This document shows positions 10,256 through 21,974 of a DNA stretch of 64,000 nt, piece by piece (positions within the stretch are counted from its first letter, which is position 1; every line of letters begins with the position of its first letter). A program made the position numbers and the translations under genes. The DNA is taken from NCBI GenBank assembly GCA_002104985.1, contig MCGO01000110.1:1-64000 (forward strand), written 5' to 3'. The notes beneath the pieces are model-generated. The model had not been told where the DNA came from. It worked only from the letters and a program-made list of their open reading frames with translations, and searched no databases. This stretch comes from Rhizoclosmatium globosum (taxonomy: Eukaryota; Chytridiomycota; Chytridiomycetes; Chytridiales; Chytriomycetaceae).

Positions 10256-13200
10256 TTATTTCTTCTAAGAATATATACAGTTAGTACAATATATGGAGAG
10301 TTTGAAAAATAAAGTTACAAACCTTCTTCTGACTCAAGCTTCGGACAATGCCACCTAATTTGGCCGAGAAAGATGATCCTCTCGACATACTAGGTACAGT
10401 TCCAGATGGTGCAACGTAAAGAGCGTCCTTATCAACACTCTTTGTGGAAACGGCGCTTGGAGTCGTTGTACGAGCGCTCAACACATCGATAACGACATTC
10501 TCTACTGGAGTCTTACTCATGACTTCTTGACCACTAACAGGACTTAGTTGCTGAGGAATCGTCAAGAGCTGTTGGAGCTGGGAAGGGGAGGTCAAGGCAG
10601 TTGGGGCAGACTCGTCAATGCTGTGAGACTTTCGAGGAGGTTCAGGAGCAGAGGCTTCTGCTGCTGGAGCAGTTACAGCAATTGGGGCAGAAGGAGTTGA
10701 CGGCTTCAAGATGCTTTGAGTGTTTCTTGCCATGGAAGGAGCAGTAGCCGCAGGAATTGGAGCGAGTTCAGCAGGCTTCTTCAAGTTCACCTCAGAAGTC
10801 CGCTTAGAGCTGGCCCCAGAGATAGATCCCATTCTTCTCCAGCTAGAGAAAGAGGCTTTCCATGTGCTTGGCTCGCCTCCATTTTCGCCAGCAGCAGTAT
10901 TGTCCTTTGCTTGCTTGAGGAACGTATTGTCAGTAATCGCAATAGACGCGGTCTTCTTGAGTCGTGAGGCTTCAGCAGTGGCAGGAGACGGTGCTTGGGC
11001 GTTGGAGTAAGCACGGCCACGGTTCACGATAGAGCTCGCAGCATTAGACATCATTTCACCGAAACTGTACTTGGAATTTGTCGAAGTAGAAGGTGACTTG
11101 GCCCGTTCAGTTGCAGAAGCCGCAGAAGTTGAGGACATGGGAACAGGAGTCAAGACGGGTGGAGGAGTAGTAGCAGGAGCGAAGCCAACCAACCACTCAT
11201 GCCTCATTGCTTCATCAGGCTTCATGCGCCGTTCTGGATCCCACTCCAAACACCTCTCTAGGAAGTCTAAGAACATCACGTCTGTTGTACGAAGGATATG
11301 GCTCAAGTTCTTAGTTCCGGGTTTGCGCTTCTTGCCTCTGGAATCGGTAAAGCTTCTAGGTTGGTTGTGTTCGAAGAAGAGTTTTCGGCGAGATCCACGC
11401 TCAATTATATATTCAGGTGGAACCCCCTTGACTTCCATAATACACGCCAATTGATGTTGTTCGTTCTCTCCTGGGAATAGAGGGTAGCCAGTGAGGAGCT
11501 CCGCAATGATACATCCAACAGACCACATATCAATTGCAGTGTTATAAGAGGAGCCAAGAATAACTTCCGGACTACGGTAGAATCGACTTTGAATGTAGGT
11601 GTAAACCTTTTCATGCTCAAAGCAAGCACTTCCGAAGTCAATAACTTTGATATCATAGAGAGGGCTGTGTTGGTTGAATTCGGGATCAATAAAGGACCGA
11701 GGAAGTCCAGTGGAAGATGAGGGAATCAAGTCGCATTTCTGAGGTTGCGCGAAGCTTGGATCACACAAAAGAATGTTCTGTGTTGGATGTTTTAGAGGAT
11801 TTGCACCATCGTCCTTGAAAACTGCTCACCTCTGGTTTCAAATCACAGTGGATAGCCTTAATGTTGTGCAAAAGCTGCAAACACTTTAAAATCTGAACAG
11901 TGAATGTCTTCAAAACGCCCATGTGAATTCCACGGAATCCTCCAGACTTGACCCATTCATACAAGTTAATACCGAGCAATTCAAACGTAATAACCAAATG
12001 ACCACGGAAATAAAAGCTATCTTGCATATGAACCAGATGATGAGACATGTCAGAGTCCTGCCAAGAAATCAATTTGAGTTTCATAAACTACTAAAACGAA
12101 AGCCTCACCTCTCGTCGTAAGCGATCCAAAACTTTCACTTCTACAACACCTTGTTTTTCAAACCGTTTCTTGTTCCTAATAATCTTGACGGCGACAATTG
12201 TCTTGGTCTTGTGGTCAAAACACTTCAAACACTGACCAAACGATCCTTTGCCGAGCAAAGAAATACATTCGTATCTGTATCCAATATGGTCATGAGCTGT
12301 CCAATAATAATCTCCCCTTGAATCGTCATATCCTAGTTTATCACAAAGCAGTATAAGTTAAGGTGACCCCTTAAATCCTGCCACCTCTCCGAACTTACCC
12401 TGATTAAAGATTTGAGTCAAATCTTCTTTGGTCAGGTTCTCCTGAGGTACTCCAACAGCTCCAGATCTTCGTCTGGGTGTACCAATTTTGTCGACACCCA
12501 TGGCACCAGCAAAGTAAATGTGGGGGTATTGGAAGACTTCGTGGAGCTCATATGGCGAAAGAAGGTCTCTGTAGTACTGCACTGTAATTTCAGGGGAGAG
12601 AGGGAGACGGAGAGATGGTTGCGGTTGCTGCACTGGTGGGGGTGGAGTCGGAAGTGGTTGCTGAGGTGGGGCTGTGTCGGCAAGTTGCTGTGGTGGAGAC
12701 GTTGGCGAGGTGGGACTCTGTGGGCCTTGTTGAGATTGGAGTTGACGGTAATTTGGATTGAGCATTTGCTGTTGCTGCTGATAAAAGTGGTTTGGAGCGG
12801 GAGTTGGCAATTGATTCGAGTTTGAAGTAGTAAGTGAACGGGAATGCAACGACAGACGATGGGCAAGCTGTTGCTGTTGCTGCTGTTGGGATTGTTGTGG
12901 GGTCTGGGTGATACCGGCCGAGTTTGCGCCACCAGCCGCCGCTTCTTTCGCCGCAGCAATGGCAGCAGGGTTCAAAGCCATTGAGCGGCGGACTGGGGCG
13001 GCGGCCACCGTTGACGATCGCTGCATCTTCACGTCGGTGTTCACGATCATTGAGGTGCGTTGCGGAGGCTGGCCGGACATGAAGACCTGCGAGCCGTGCT
13101 TTGAGTCGCGCTGAGCCTTGGCAATTGAGAGACGCCGCCTGCGAAGCCGTCAGTACCACTCAACGACCCACCCTGACCCCCCTTAAGCAATCAAGTCCAA

Positions 13201-13317
13201 TTACTCACTCTCTGTCCCCGGCCATGCGTTCCAGCGTTGCATTCATCTGCACTTGCGGGTCTTCGACACGGGAGTTCCCTGAGAGGGATGCCTCTGAGCG
13301 GCCTGTGCCTGAGAGGG

Positions 13318-13348
<31 letters not shown>

Positions 13349-13477
13349 TTGGTGTGTTGTCGCTGTCTGAGCCGCCGCTGCAGCGCCCAGACTTCCGTTT
13401 GACGCCCGTGATTGTCTGTTTCGCGATCGGTTTCGCACGAGCTGAGCCTCTGAGGCTGTGGTGTCCTTGTTCTCCAT
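10256..13477 (-). CDS. DYRK-family dual-specificity protein kinase
   Basis: Start ATG 13477 ([12 protein letters not shown]...). An intron at about 13140-13202 joins to the exon holding 'SGQPPQRTS'. The N-terminal third is Ser/Pro/Gln-rich with two poly-Q tracts. A DYRK homology box follows ('[17 protein letters not shown]...GVDK'), then the kinase domain: 'LGKGSFGQC', '[12 protein letters not shown]', 'HCDLKPENILL', 'IDFGSACFE', the autophosphorylated YxY activation loop '[17 protein letters not shown]', and '[19 protein letters not shown]'. Introns interrupt the kinase domain near 12355-12395, 12060-12110 and 11770-11830. The C-terminal tail of over 300 residues is Ser/Thr/Ala-rich; a last intron leaves a tiny final exon (stop 10256-10258) ending in lysines. 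The DH box and activation loop place it with DYRK2/Pom1-type kinases rather than HIPK or Yak1. Substrates cannot be read from the sequence. Confidence 0.9.
13321..13350 (+). repeat. CTG/TTG trinucleotide tract (poly-Q on the minus strand)
   Basis: Near-perfect (gttgct)n repeat encoding about ten consecutive glutamines in the N terminus of the DYRK-type kinase. Confidence 0.9.
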
Positions 13478-13910
13478 CGCCCTAGTTTGTTTGTTTGTTT
13501 GAACGACAAGTGTCTTTGCCTCTGTAACAGCGCCTTGGTTGACTAAAGCCTCCCAGTGATTGAACCAGAGACTAGTTGTTAAGTAGAGGGCCTTCAACGG
13601 AAACAAGAGTGATCACACGGAAGGTGGCCTTGTGTCCTTCAGCGTTTCAAGTCGAAATTGGGTCTGAAGCCAAAAATTTTCGTTCTTGTGGGAATCATCA
13701 TTTCCACTCCATTAAATAGGTATCTTTGATCTTTCTGGGGGTCGGCTAGGTGTACTTGTTTGTGAAGGCAATTGGATGGCTAACTGCTGTTGAGACAAAT
13801 GGCTTGGACCTAACTACTATGTCCGCCACTATATCCATGCAGAACAGCATCAAGGAAGCATAATTGTACTTAAATCAAAATCAAGCTACTTTTTTCCACG
13901 TGTTTCGATA
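13478..13910. promoter_or_regulatory. Shared divergent promoter region (kinase / DUF2358 gene)
   Basis: 433 bp between the two divergent start codons. It holds (gttt)n near 13490, a perfect CACGTG E-box at about 13897-13902 just before the ATG at 13911, and a 'ccattaaatagg' A/T patch. No convincing TATA box was seen. Confidence 0.4.
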
Positions 13911-15052
13911 ATGAGGTTGACAGGAAATTCCAGCAAAATGCCCTTCATTCGAATTGGACCTGTCCTCAGTCGCAGCTCCCATTGTTTCTTCCAGCTGCAT
14001 TCTGGCTACATTCGGAACTCGCGTCGATTGGCTCGGGCGTTCCGAGATGGCTTCTCACTGCGAACCTACTCTTCCTCAACACAGCCAAACCGGCCCTGGG
14101 CCCAAATCGGCAAAGGAACTGAGGTCATTCAACAAGATCTTGGCTCTACCTTCTTTCAGCTTCACGGACGAGGTGGCTTCATTGGCCTCTCAAACCTTTC
14201 AATCTACCATAAGCAAATCACCGTCAGCGACCCGTTCCACTATCCTGTTATCCCTCAACCCCCTTCTCCAACTCTCACAAACTCTTCTGCTTCCCAGAAT
14301 TCCGAGCATCACCATCACAAACCCCACCTACCGAAAATACCTCCAGTTTTGATCCCCATCCTTCCCCCAGCATCTCACAAATCATCCGAACAAACAGAAG
14401 CAACATTCGGCCGAGGAGGATACTTGCTTAAAGGCCGTATTGCATACACAGCTTTTGTGGCTTGTATACGCTTCCTCCTCCTTCTCTATTACGATGACCC
14501 ATCTCTGGAAATCATCCGCGCACGTACAGTCACTGGCCGTCTGAAGAAGACAGACCTAGACGATGAATATCCGAAAAGCACAACTGTTTGGCGACGCGAA
14601 CGGAAAGACGATGTTCCGATTCCTGTTGGGAAGCAAGAGAATGTGAAACTAGTTCTACGATGGATGTTTGAAGGTATGCATTTCTCGTTTATTTGCGAGA
14701 GCGGAAAATGGCCTGTTTTGAATGAAAGTGTTTTGGCGTGAGATGGAAACTGATGCGATGACTCACTTTAGGGACACCGCGGCATAAATTACTATATGCA
14801 AAACTCTTGAATCCTTTGACGTCACCGCAGCCGTCCATTTATGAAGGAGTGTTTGTGTACACGTTTGAAGGTCAACAGGGGCTTGTCATCAATCATCGTT
14901 TAGAAAGCATGAGTCCAACGCCGTGGGTGCCTAAAGTATGTCGATGGTGGTTGGATAGGAAAGCAAAAGCTCGACAACAAACACAGGAGGAACGTGATCG
15001 TGGTGGGAATGGATTACCGCAATTGAATTCCGGGAAACGGCCTGTGCTTTGA
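13911..15052 (+). CDS. DUF2358/C6orf136-like protein, probably mitochondrial
   Basis: Two exons (13911-14673, 14772-15052) joined in frame at 'WMFEG|TPRHK'. The N terminus is Arg/Ser-rich without acidic residues for about 50 residues ('MPFIRIGPVLSRSS', 'RRLARAFRDGFSLRTYSSS'), a likely mitochondrial presequence. The rest follows the DUF2358 pattern: 'LSIYHKQITVSDPFHYPV', 'GRIAYTAFVACIRFLLLLYY', 'LEIIRARTVTG', 'VKLVLRWMFEGTPRH' and finally 'IYEGVFVYTFEGQQGLVINH'. This NTF2-like fold family includes human C6orf136 and plastid homologs; no enzymatic role is established. A Ser/Pro/His-rich insert splits the domain at about 14230-14400. An overlapping ORF in another frame (13954-14352) is judged a shadow because it lacks the family motifs. 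Confidence 0.68.
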
Positions 15053-15298
15053 TACATTAATGAGCTCTTTATTCGTTTCTCGTGAAATACTGAAGTTTTT
15101 TAAGTAAATGATGTCATTTATTCATCAAATGCTGAAAACGGTAGTCGCTTACCAGACACGCAGGTGTGGAAAGTAATTTTGCGATATCTTTCCTAATAAA
15201 TAGTAGGTTTCAATGGAAATTATTGGCTACGAGCATAATACAATTTGTTTATTACAAGATCATATCTTATTCCTTTAATCTATTATCATGGCTGTTGC

Positions 15299-17353
15299 TT
15301 AGGCCAAGACTCTAACAGTCTTAGCCCACCAAGTGTTGCTGGTCTCCAACTCAAGCTTTTCATCTTCAGCAGTCTCATAAATACCACCGTTTTTGCTAGT
15401 GTCAAAATCAACTGTTGCTGGGTCAACACCGAATTTGTAAGTTCCTTGGTAGAACTTGTAAATAATAACTGGAACAATAAACAATGGAAGACCAGCATAG
15501 TATGGAGCGTCACCAACAACGTCAAAAGTGAGGGTAGCAGCGTTGTAGATGAAGAAGCCGAGGACAACTCCGGCGATTGTAAGACCAAGATAGTCAAAGT
15601 ATGGGTAGAAAGGAGCCTTGTACACCAAATCCTCGTCCTTACGTCCTTGAATTCTCCAAACACGACGGAAGTTCAAGTGAGTCAAAAGGATACAAGACCA
15701 ACAGACGAGAGTGGAAACCTATCGCAAAGAGTAAGAAGTGAAGAAGGGTGGAAAAATTCGAAACTCACCGAAAGAATGTTGACGAGGAAGTTGAACACCT
15801 GGGTGTTTCCAACAAATGCACCGATAAGGGCAAGGCCTCCGAAAAAGCAGGTGATAAGGATGGAAACCAAAGGAACTCCGGTCTTGGTAGTAGAGACGAG
15901 GAATGGTGGGGCCATCTTGTTGGCAGCCAGGGACTGGAGGGTTCTGGTAGCGGCGTAAATTGCTCCGTTGGCAGCAGAGAAGATTGAAATCAAAATGACA
16001 ACGTTCATGATATCCGGACCAGCAGCAACACCAGCGTATTGGAGAACTCGAGTGAAAGGAGACATACGGACGTCAGTGTTGGCCAAGTTTTCATCAGTCA
16101 ATGGAATGGTCCTATTTTGAGAGCAATATATTAGCTAAACCCGAAAAAAATACCCAATACTTACAATCCAATGAGGAAAAGAGAACCAAGGTACAAGAAA
16201 ACAATACGCCAGAAGGTACCCTTAATGGCACGTGGAACAGCAACAGATGGATTCTTGGCTTCACCAGACGTAACACCGATAAGTTCAGAACCACCATAAC
16301 TGTAGAAAGCGTTGGTGAAACAGTTCATGATACCAAGGAAACTAATGATAGGGGCTCCATCGACTTTGCTGCCGTCCCAGTTACGGAACCCGATAACTCC
16401 AAGCTCTTTGTGGGAAATTAGCCAATGAGATCAGTTCAAGCAAATCATACCCTTGTTGGCACCAGAAATGATCGCGATAGTAACCACAGAGAAGATGGCA
16501 ATGGCAGTAATCTTGATGAGGGACATCCAATACTCAATTTCTCCGTACACCTTGACACCAAGCAAGTTGAGTCCGATCAACAGAGTGAGGGCAATAAGTG
16601 TGAAAACCCAAGCTGGAGTGTCAGGAAACCAAAACTGTGGGATAGAACCAATAGCAGCAAGTTCGGCAGCTTTTTTAGGCTGTCAGTTTTGGCAGAAGAC
16701 TAATTAACGCATACTTACGGATAGTCAACAACCATTGGAAGTAATAGTTCCATCCAAGAGTAAAACCTATTTGAAATTTCAAAGGTTAGACACTCAGTAG
16801 CAGAAGTTGCTGTTTAACCACCAACGCACCAATCGCAGGGTCCAAGAATCTCGTTGAGATTTCACCAAATGCTCCGGAAACTGGAACCTGGGTTGTCATT
16901 TCTCCAAGAGCAGAGACTGTAATTGGGTGGCGGCATCAGGAACAACCAAAATGTATTCAAGCCGAAGAAGAAACACATACCAACAGCGAACACCAAGATT
17001 CCAACAATAGCGTAGGCAATCAAGACTCCAAGCGGACCAGCAACGGAAATGGTAGCACCAGATCCGACAAAGAGACCTATAGTGATACAGTAACAAGTCA
17101 GTAAGGGTTTGAACAGAATACATCGGAGTCCCCACAGCCAATGCCTGTATGGCAAAGGAACAAACCAAGTGAAGTTTGCAAGAGAGGAGAGTGAATACAA
17201 CGTACCTGTTCCGATGGTACCACCAAGAGCAATCATCTGCAAGTGACGGGGCTCCAGCTTACGGTGCAAGTGCTTGCGATCATCACCAACAGTTTCGAGT
17301 GTTGGAATAGCAGCGGCTTCAGCGACAGCGTCGACTTTCTTCTCCTCCGACAT
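15299..17353 (-). CDS. Amino acid permease, yeast-type (APC superfamily)
   Basis: Start ATG 17353 (MSEEKKVDAVAEA...). Six or more short introns. The spliced protein of about 550 residues has the cytosolic N-terminal hallmark '[27 protein letters not shown]' (unwound TM1, split by an intron), 'GPLGVLIAYAIVGILVF', 'SGANKGVIGFRNWDG', 'FYSYGGSELIGVTSGEAKNP' and 'SAANGAIYAATRTLQSLA'. These are family hallmarks of fungal amino acid/H+ symporters (YAT family). About twelve hydrophobic segments are visible. The C terminus 'DTSKNGGIYETAEDEKLELE' and the Lys/Glu-rich N terminus would be cytosolic ubiquitination and trafficking regions. Substrate range cannot be assigned from sequence. It is tandem to the nitronate monooxygenase gene, with 247 bp between stop and start. 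Confidence 0.93.
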
Positions 17354-17600
17354 ATTTGGATTCAGTGGATGTTTTTTTCGAGGAGCATGAGCCTCTTATC
17401 TATACCAGATGTGATAGCATAGGCTGAAAATTTTTCTGTTCTCCGCAACGCCACCTGCCTCCAGGGGGGCAGCCACCCTCCAAGCAGCTAAACTCATCTG
17501 ACTTCCGTGAGGGTACTAACTCTACTCAAGTGTAAGACACTGACTTTTATTTGGGAAACAACTTTCTTGCTCGTTACGTGTTGTGATCTTGATTGTATCA

Positions 17601-19133
17601 TCAGCGAATCATCTGGGTCAATCGACGATCGATAATGTCCACAGCATCCTTCACCATCTGATCCAATAACTCCTGGCAAGTAGGCACATCATCTATTAAT
17701 CCAACTATCTGTCCAGCACTCCAGATACCAGCCTCCAGATCACCTTCCTCGAAAACCCTCTTTCCTCTTTTTTCCGAGACGAGATCCCGAATATCTATTG
17801 CCAATTTTTAGACTCCCCGAAATTTCTGCAATTGCTTTGTCATGCATACATACCGTCGAACTTAGCTCCTGGCTGACGCTCGATTTCCAAGGCTTTCAAT
17901 GAGACAGAGTTCTTGTACAACCGAGCAGTATTGCGGAATGATCGAAATAGGTGAACTGTATCGGTCTCCTTGGACTTGACAATCTGTTGCTTCACATTCT
18001 CGTGAATTGGGGCCTCCTTGGTGGCGAGGAAACGTGTCCCCATATTCACACCCTCGGCTCCAAGAGCAAGTGCAGCCGCCAATCCACGCCCGTCACCCAA
18101 ACCTCCAGACGCCAAGAAGGGAATTTCCAAACGTTTGGCAGCAAGAGCGAGGAGAACAAGGCCACCGATATCATCTTCACCAGGATGCCCTTTTCACAAA
18201 GCTAAGTTGGATTATTCATCCAAAACACTTGATGTTCTTACCTGCGCATTCAAGTCCGTCGATACTAACAAAGTCAATACTTTTGGTTTTCTGCGCCGAA
18301 AGTGCATGGCGGATTGAAGTACATTTGTGGATAATCACTGTTCCAGGTGCAGCTTCTTTAATTCGAATAACGTGTTTGGATGGGTTGTTTCCGGCAGTCT
18401 AAAAGCAAACGCGAATGAGTGATGTGAAAGCTACAGTAATGTTGAAATACCTCGACGACTTTAACACCCCCTTCAATAATGGCCTGCACATATTCCTAAG
18501 ATAGACGTGAGCAAATAACTTCGTGTTTCGTTGTGTTGAGTTACATCGTATGGAGGTGGGGTAATTGCAGGAAGGATTGTGAGGTTTACTCCAAACGGCT
18601 TGTTTGTCATGGATCTATTTCTCGATCATTAGACCACTGATTTATACGAATATGAATGAACTGACCTGCATCGTTCAATCTCTTTTCTGAGTAGTTCAGG
18701 TGTTGGTTGAGTCAAGGCCGTCAAGATTCCCTAGTCGTGAGTTTGACAGCCAGCATCAGGTTTCTAGTCTTCTTTCAGTATGGACTCACAAGACCGCCGG
18801 CATTTGAGACAGCAGAGGCTAAGGATTTGTCAGCTGCTAATGGACTCGAAGAGTAAAGCAACTAGTTCTCACCCATCTCTGCTGTTCCAACCCACTGCAT
18901 CCCTTTATACAGCAATAATTAGCGTTTAAGCAATGTCTGCTGAGCTAGAGTACGGAACTAACCTCCCTGCAGTTGGGATGGTGCCACATGGGTCAGCAAA
19001 CAGTCAAACAAAGAGGCTGTATTAGACTCACTTGGACAATAGGATGCTCAATGCCACACGCTTCTGTCAGCTTAGTTTGGAGTCTACGTTTGGCGTACGA
19101 GGCGCTTGAGGTCGAGAATGCACGTCGAAGCAT
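17601..19133 (-). CDS. Nitronate monooxygenase (2-nitropropane dioxygenase family), mitochondrial
   Basis: Start ATG 19133. The first residues 'MLRRAFSTSSASYAKRRLQ' make a strong mitochondrial presequence. At least eight short introns. The TIM-barrel FMN protein shows '[31 protein letters not shown]', read across three exons, then 'PFGVNLTILPAI', 'VKVVETAGNNPSKHV', the family signature 'GLECAGHPGEDDIGGLVLL', and 'PFLASGGLGDGRGLAAALALGAEGVNMGTRF', which carries the FMN phosphate-binding glycines. The enzyme oxidises toxic alkyl nitronates such as propionate-3-nitronate with FMN. One mini-exon near 18965 is only a few codons. The call is firm at family level; the substrate is inferred from the family. 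Confidence 0.88.
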
Positions 19134-19295
19134 TTTAGTATCTTTCTTTTATCACCAAACTGAGCACAAAGAGAAATGAACTACCAAATCAGAAGTATAC
19201 AAAAGATTACTCTTTTAATCATGCAAGTAACTCCCACGCGAAATAGGTACAAAATGAAATGAAGAGGAAAAGGAAAAAACGAGACAATGTCTAAA

Positions 19296-19940
19296 TTAAG
19301 CGGTCTTGGCAGCGACCTTGGAAATGGTGTAGATCTCAGCCTCACCCTCAACAGCAGTAACAGTGCTTCCTCCCTTGATCTTGTCCAAGACTGGGGCAGC
19401 AATAGCGTTCAACTGCTCAATAACAGAGTGGACCTGTGGGATGGAGGTAACGTACTCAACGGTACCGTTCACCTTGGAGACAACGTATCCGGTAGTGGCA
19501 GAGACGGTTTCCTCAGTCTGGTGGATCTTCTCAGTCACAATCTCGTAAGTACGCTCTCCAGTAACAATAACGTAAGCTGGAACGTATGGGGTCAAGGCAG
19601 CCTTTGGATCGGCACGGACAGCCTCAGCTCCGGCAACAGTGTCCTGGATCAAAGTCTTGACTGGTCCTGGGGTGTATGCAGTGATGGTGGTAGTGGTGGT
19701 GGTGACAGCCCAAGTGAAGGTCTGCTGGGCCTGGGTGGTGGTGGAGTTGATAAGCTCAACGGCCTGGACACGGGCAGCCTTGTAGGCGTCGGAAGCGTAG
19801 TTCACGGCAGCAGTTCCGTGGGTGACGGCAGCTCCGTAGGCGTCCTTAGCGGCATCCTTGGCTCCAGCTGGGAGGTATGGGTCGACAGCAGCGGCGGCAG
19901 TGGCGGCAGCAGAAGTAGCGTGGTCGAGGATTGAAGACAT
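19296..19940 (-). CDS. Helical protein, tandem paralog A (unrecognised family)
   Basis: Single-exon gene, start ATG 19940 (MSSILDHATSAAAT...), about 214 residues, no signal peptide. The N-terminal half is Ala-rich ('AAKDAYGAAVTHGTAAVNYASDAYKAARVQ'-type amphipathic helix); the middle carries 'TTTITAYTPGPVKTLIQDTV'; the C-terminal 80 residues are very similar to the neighbouring paralog ('TGERTYEIVTEKIHQTEET', 'VEYVTSIPQVHSVIEQLNAI'). Codon choice is strongly C-ended compared with most neighbours, suggesting high expression. The alternating Val/Thr amphipathic pattern is reminiscent of lipid-droplet coat proteins (perilipin or REF/SRPP), but this is only a resemblance and no signature was found. 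Confidence 0.75.
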   Translation of the reverse strand: MSSILDHATSAAATAAAAVDPYLPAGAKDAAKDAYGAAVTHGTAAVNYASDAYKAARVQAVELINSTTTQAQQTFTWAVTTTTTTITAYTPGPVKTLIQDTVAGAEAVRADPKAALTPYVPAYVIVTGERTYEIVTEKIHQTEETVSATTGYVVSKVNGTVEYVTSIPQVHSVIEQLNAIAAPVLDKIKGGSTVTAVEGEAEIYTISKVAAKTA

Positions 19941-20461
19941 TTTGATGTGAGTTTTTGTTGAGGTTGGCAAAGCAATATGTCGTGTTTTTGAAAGGGCTCG
20001 AAAATAAGGGCTGTCGCGGGGAGACGCACATGGGAGGCTTCATGCATTTGTCATCGGGCGGTCATGCATGCATGGTATAGCTCGTTTATGAATGTAGTTG
20101 TCTTGATCTTGCTAATTATACACTTACGTACGCTGAGAGTATGTGTTTTCATCCAACATGGCCACGTGCTTGGTTAGATCACTTCTTCGCCCTTCTCCAC
20201 TCTTCCAACCTTAAAATCTAGAATACTAAAACACGCACATGGGGCACTTAAAGAGTCTTGCTCCTTCAAAAGAATAGGAATACAATATGAATACAACAGT
20301 GATGTAACAGCAAAGTAAGGATAAGTAGTATATTCTACCGAAATTGGACACTCTGAATCCAACAGAAAGAAAACAGCAAGAAAGGAAATAATAATTAATA
20401 AGATGATACAATGGAAGAAATGGAAGAATAATGCTGGCAGAAGAGTCAAGAAGACTGAAGT
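19941..20461. promoter_or_regulatory. Intergenic region between tandem paralogs, with repeated CGCACATGGG
   Basis: About 520 bp that is promoter of paralog A (minus) and 3' flank of paralog B. It contains CGCACATGGG at 20025-20034 and again at 20234-20243, a 'catgcatgcatgg' palindromic run near 20063-20075, and CACGTG near 20163. Nothing coding is supported. Confidence 0.4.
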
Positions 20462-21278
20462 TTACTTGGCAGCCGCAGCAATCTCAGACTCGGCCTCAGC
20501 GGCAGGCACAACTCCTCCCAATTTGATTCTGTTGAGGACTGGAGAGGCGATCGCATTCAGCTGCTCAATAACAGAGTGAACTTGTGGGATGGAGGTGACA
20601 TATTCCACAGTTCCATTCACCTTGGAGACAACGTATCCCGTTGTGGCGTTAAAAGTCTCTTGTGTCTGGTGAATGTTCTCCGTCACGATCTCGTAAGTGC
20701 GCTCCCCAGTGATGATGACTGGAAGACGCAGTAGGGTTAGATCAGGTCTGTGGGAAGAAAAAAAGGGATCGCCTACCAAATGCTGGGACGTAAGGCTTCA
20801 AAGCTGCCTTTGGATCGGCACGAACAGCCTGAGCACCTGCGACAGTGTCTTGGATCAAAGTCTTAATAGGTCCTGGAGTGTACGCAGTGACGGTGGTGGT
20901 AGCTCCGTTGATGGCCCAGGTGGCAGTACCAACAGCGTAGTTCTTGTAGGACTGAGCAGTGTCGATGGCAATGTTCTTTGCTGTAGACGCAGTGTAGTTC
21001 ACTGCGGCGATTCCATCGCTGGCAACCTTTTGGGCGGTTGGGAGGACTCCGTTCTCAACGAGGGATTCCTTGACACCGACAGCGTACGTGGCGCCTGGAG
21101 AGACGACATTGTCCTTCACGGTTTGGGGAACAAAGGGCTCAACAACCTGAAGGGATTCGCGATAACGATTAGCAAAGCATTCAAAAGAGGAATACGCAGG
21201 CTCGGGAGGACATACTTTGTATCCGGCAGTAGCAACGGATTGGGCAGTGTTCAAGGTGGATTCAACGATAGAGGACAT
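20462..21278 (-). CDS. Helical protein, tandem paralog B (unrecognised family)
   Basis: Start ATG 21278 (MSSIVESTLNTAQSVATAGYK). It has two introns, near 21147-21216 and 20718-20777; the second splits the conserved core as 'YVPAF|VIITGERTYEIV', where paralog A has no intron. The core shared with paralog A is 'AYTPGPIKTLIQDTVAGAQAVRADPKAAL' and everything after it up to 'NAIASPVLNRIK', with clear divergence only at the N terminus and the last 20 residues. Like A it is Ala/Thr/Val-rich, helical, lacks Cys and has no signal peptide. Function unknown. The order B-A, same strand, 521 bp apart, fits a tandem duplication followed by intron gain or loss. Confidence 0.78.
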
Positions 21279-21974
21279 GGCTGGTTTGTTTGTTTGGTGG
21301 TTGGTTGAAAGAGGGTTTCTGTTTTCCAAACGGTTTTATGACGCAAGACAGGGGGAAGAATGTCGCACATGGGCTGGAGAAGCACATGGCCCCTTCCAGA
21401 TTCAATTCTTCTCCCTTCGTCCAATAAAAGCCGCAAAATACTGTTTATGATTGGACACTCTTCGCTCCTGCTGCCTCGGGAGCCACAGCTTCAAATGGTC
21501 ACTCTGAAACAATCTGAGGAGTGATGATGATGGTCCGGACCACAACACTTCTCCTTTGACAGGATCTTCATCTTATCCTTATCTTAAGACCCACGTGTGG
21601 TATAGGCGATGACAAAGTAGAGATGTTTTGAGATTCTAAACTCTGCTTCTGAACCATTTCTTCCCTGTCCTTTTATGATAAAAACACGATTTCGTTGGTG
21701 AGAATTCCGGGCGAATACACCTTTAAATCACCCTTTTGCGGAAAGATCCGGTTTGACGGCTTGTACTGTAAAATGTGGAGAACAAGAAGCTAATTGCGTG
21801 GACTTCCATTCTATTATTTTCTTCCTCCACCGCAAGCATAAAAGCTTCCTTGCGCCAATCATTTTTCCAATTAAACCGTGGGCTCGATCTCTAATTTGTT
21901 ATATACTGATATATTTGTATAGGTCCCAGATAATAGAGGGATAGGAGAAAGAGAAAAGAGTGATGTGAGAGTGA
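21279..21974. other. Intergenic: promoter of paralog B and 3' flank of membrane protein gene
   Basis: About 700 bp with no supported gene. It contains CGCACATGGG at 21364-21373 (also found upstream of paralog A), a 12-bp palindrome TGGTCCGGACCA near 21530-21541 and 'cccacgtgtgg' near 21590. Small ORFs here lack coding character. Confidence 0.4.

Noticed and set aside
13954..14352. 132-codon ORF overlapping the DUF2358-like gene
   Set aside because: The other frame carries the family motifs and splices cleanly to the second exon.
19287..19934. 215-codon plus-strand Ser/Gly/Val-rich ORF
   Set aside because: Antisense of the paralog A gene; its composition simply mirrors the biased codons of that gene.
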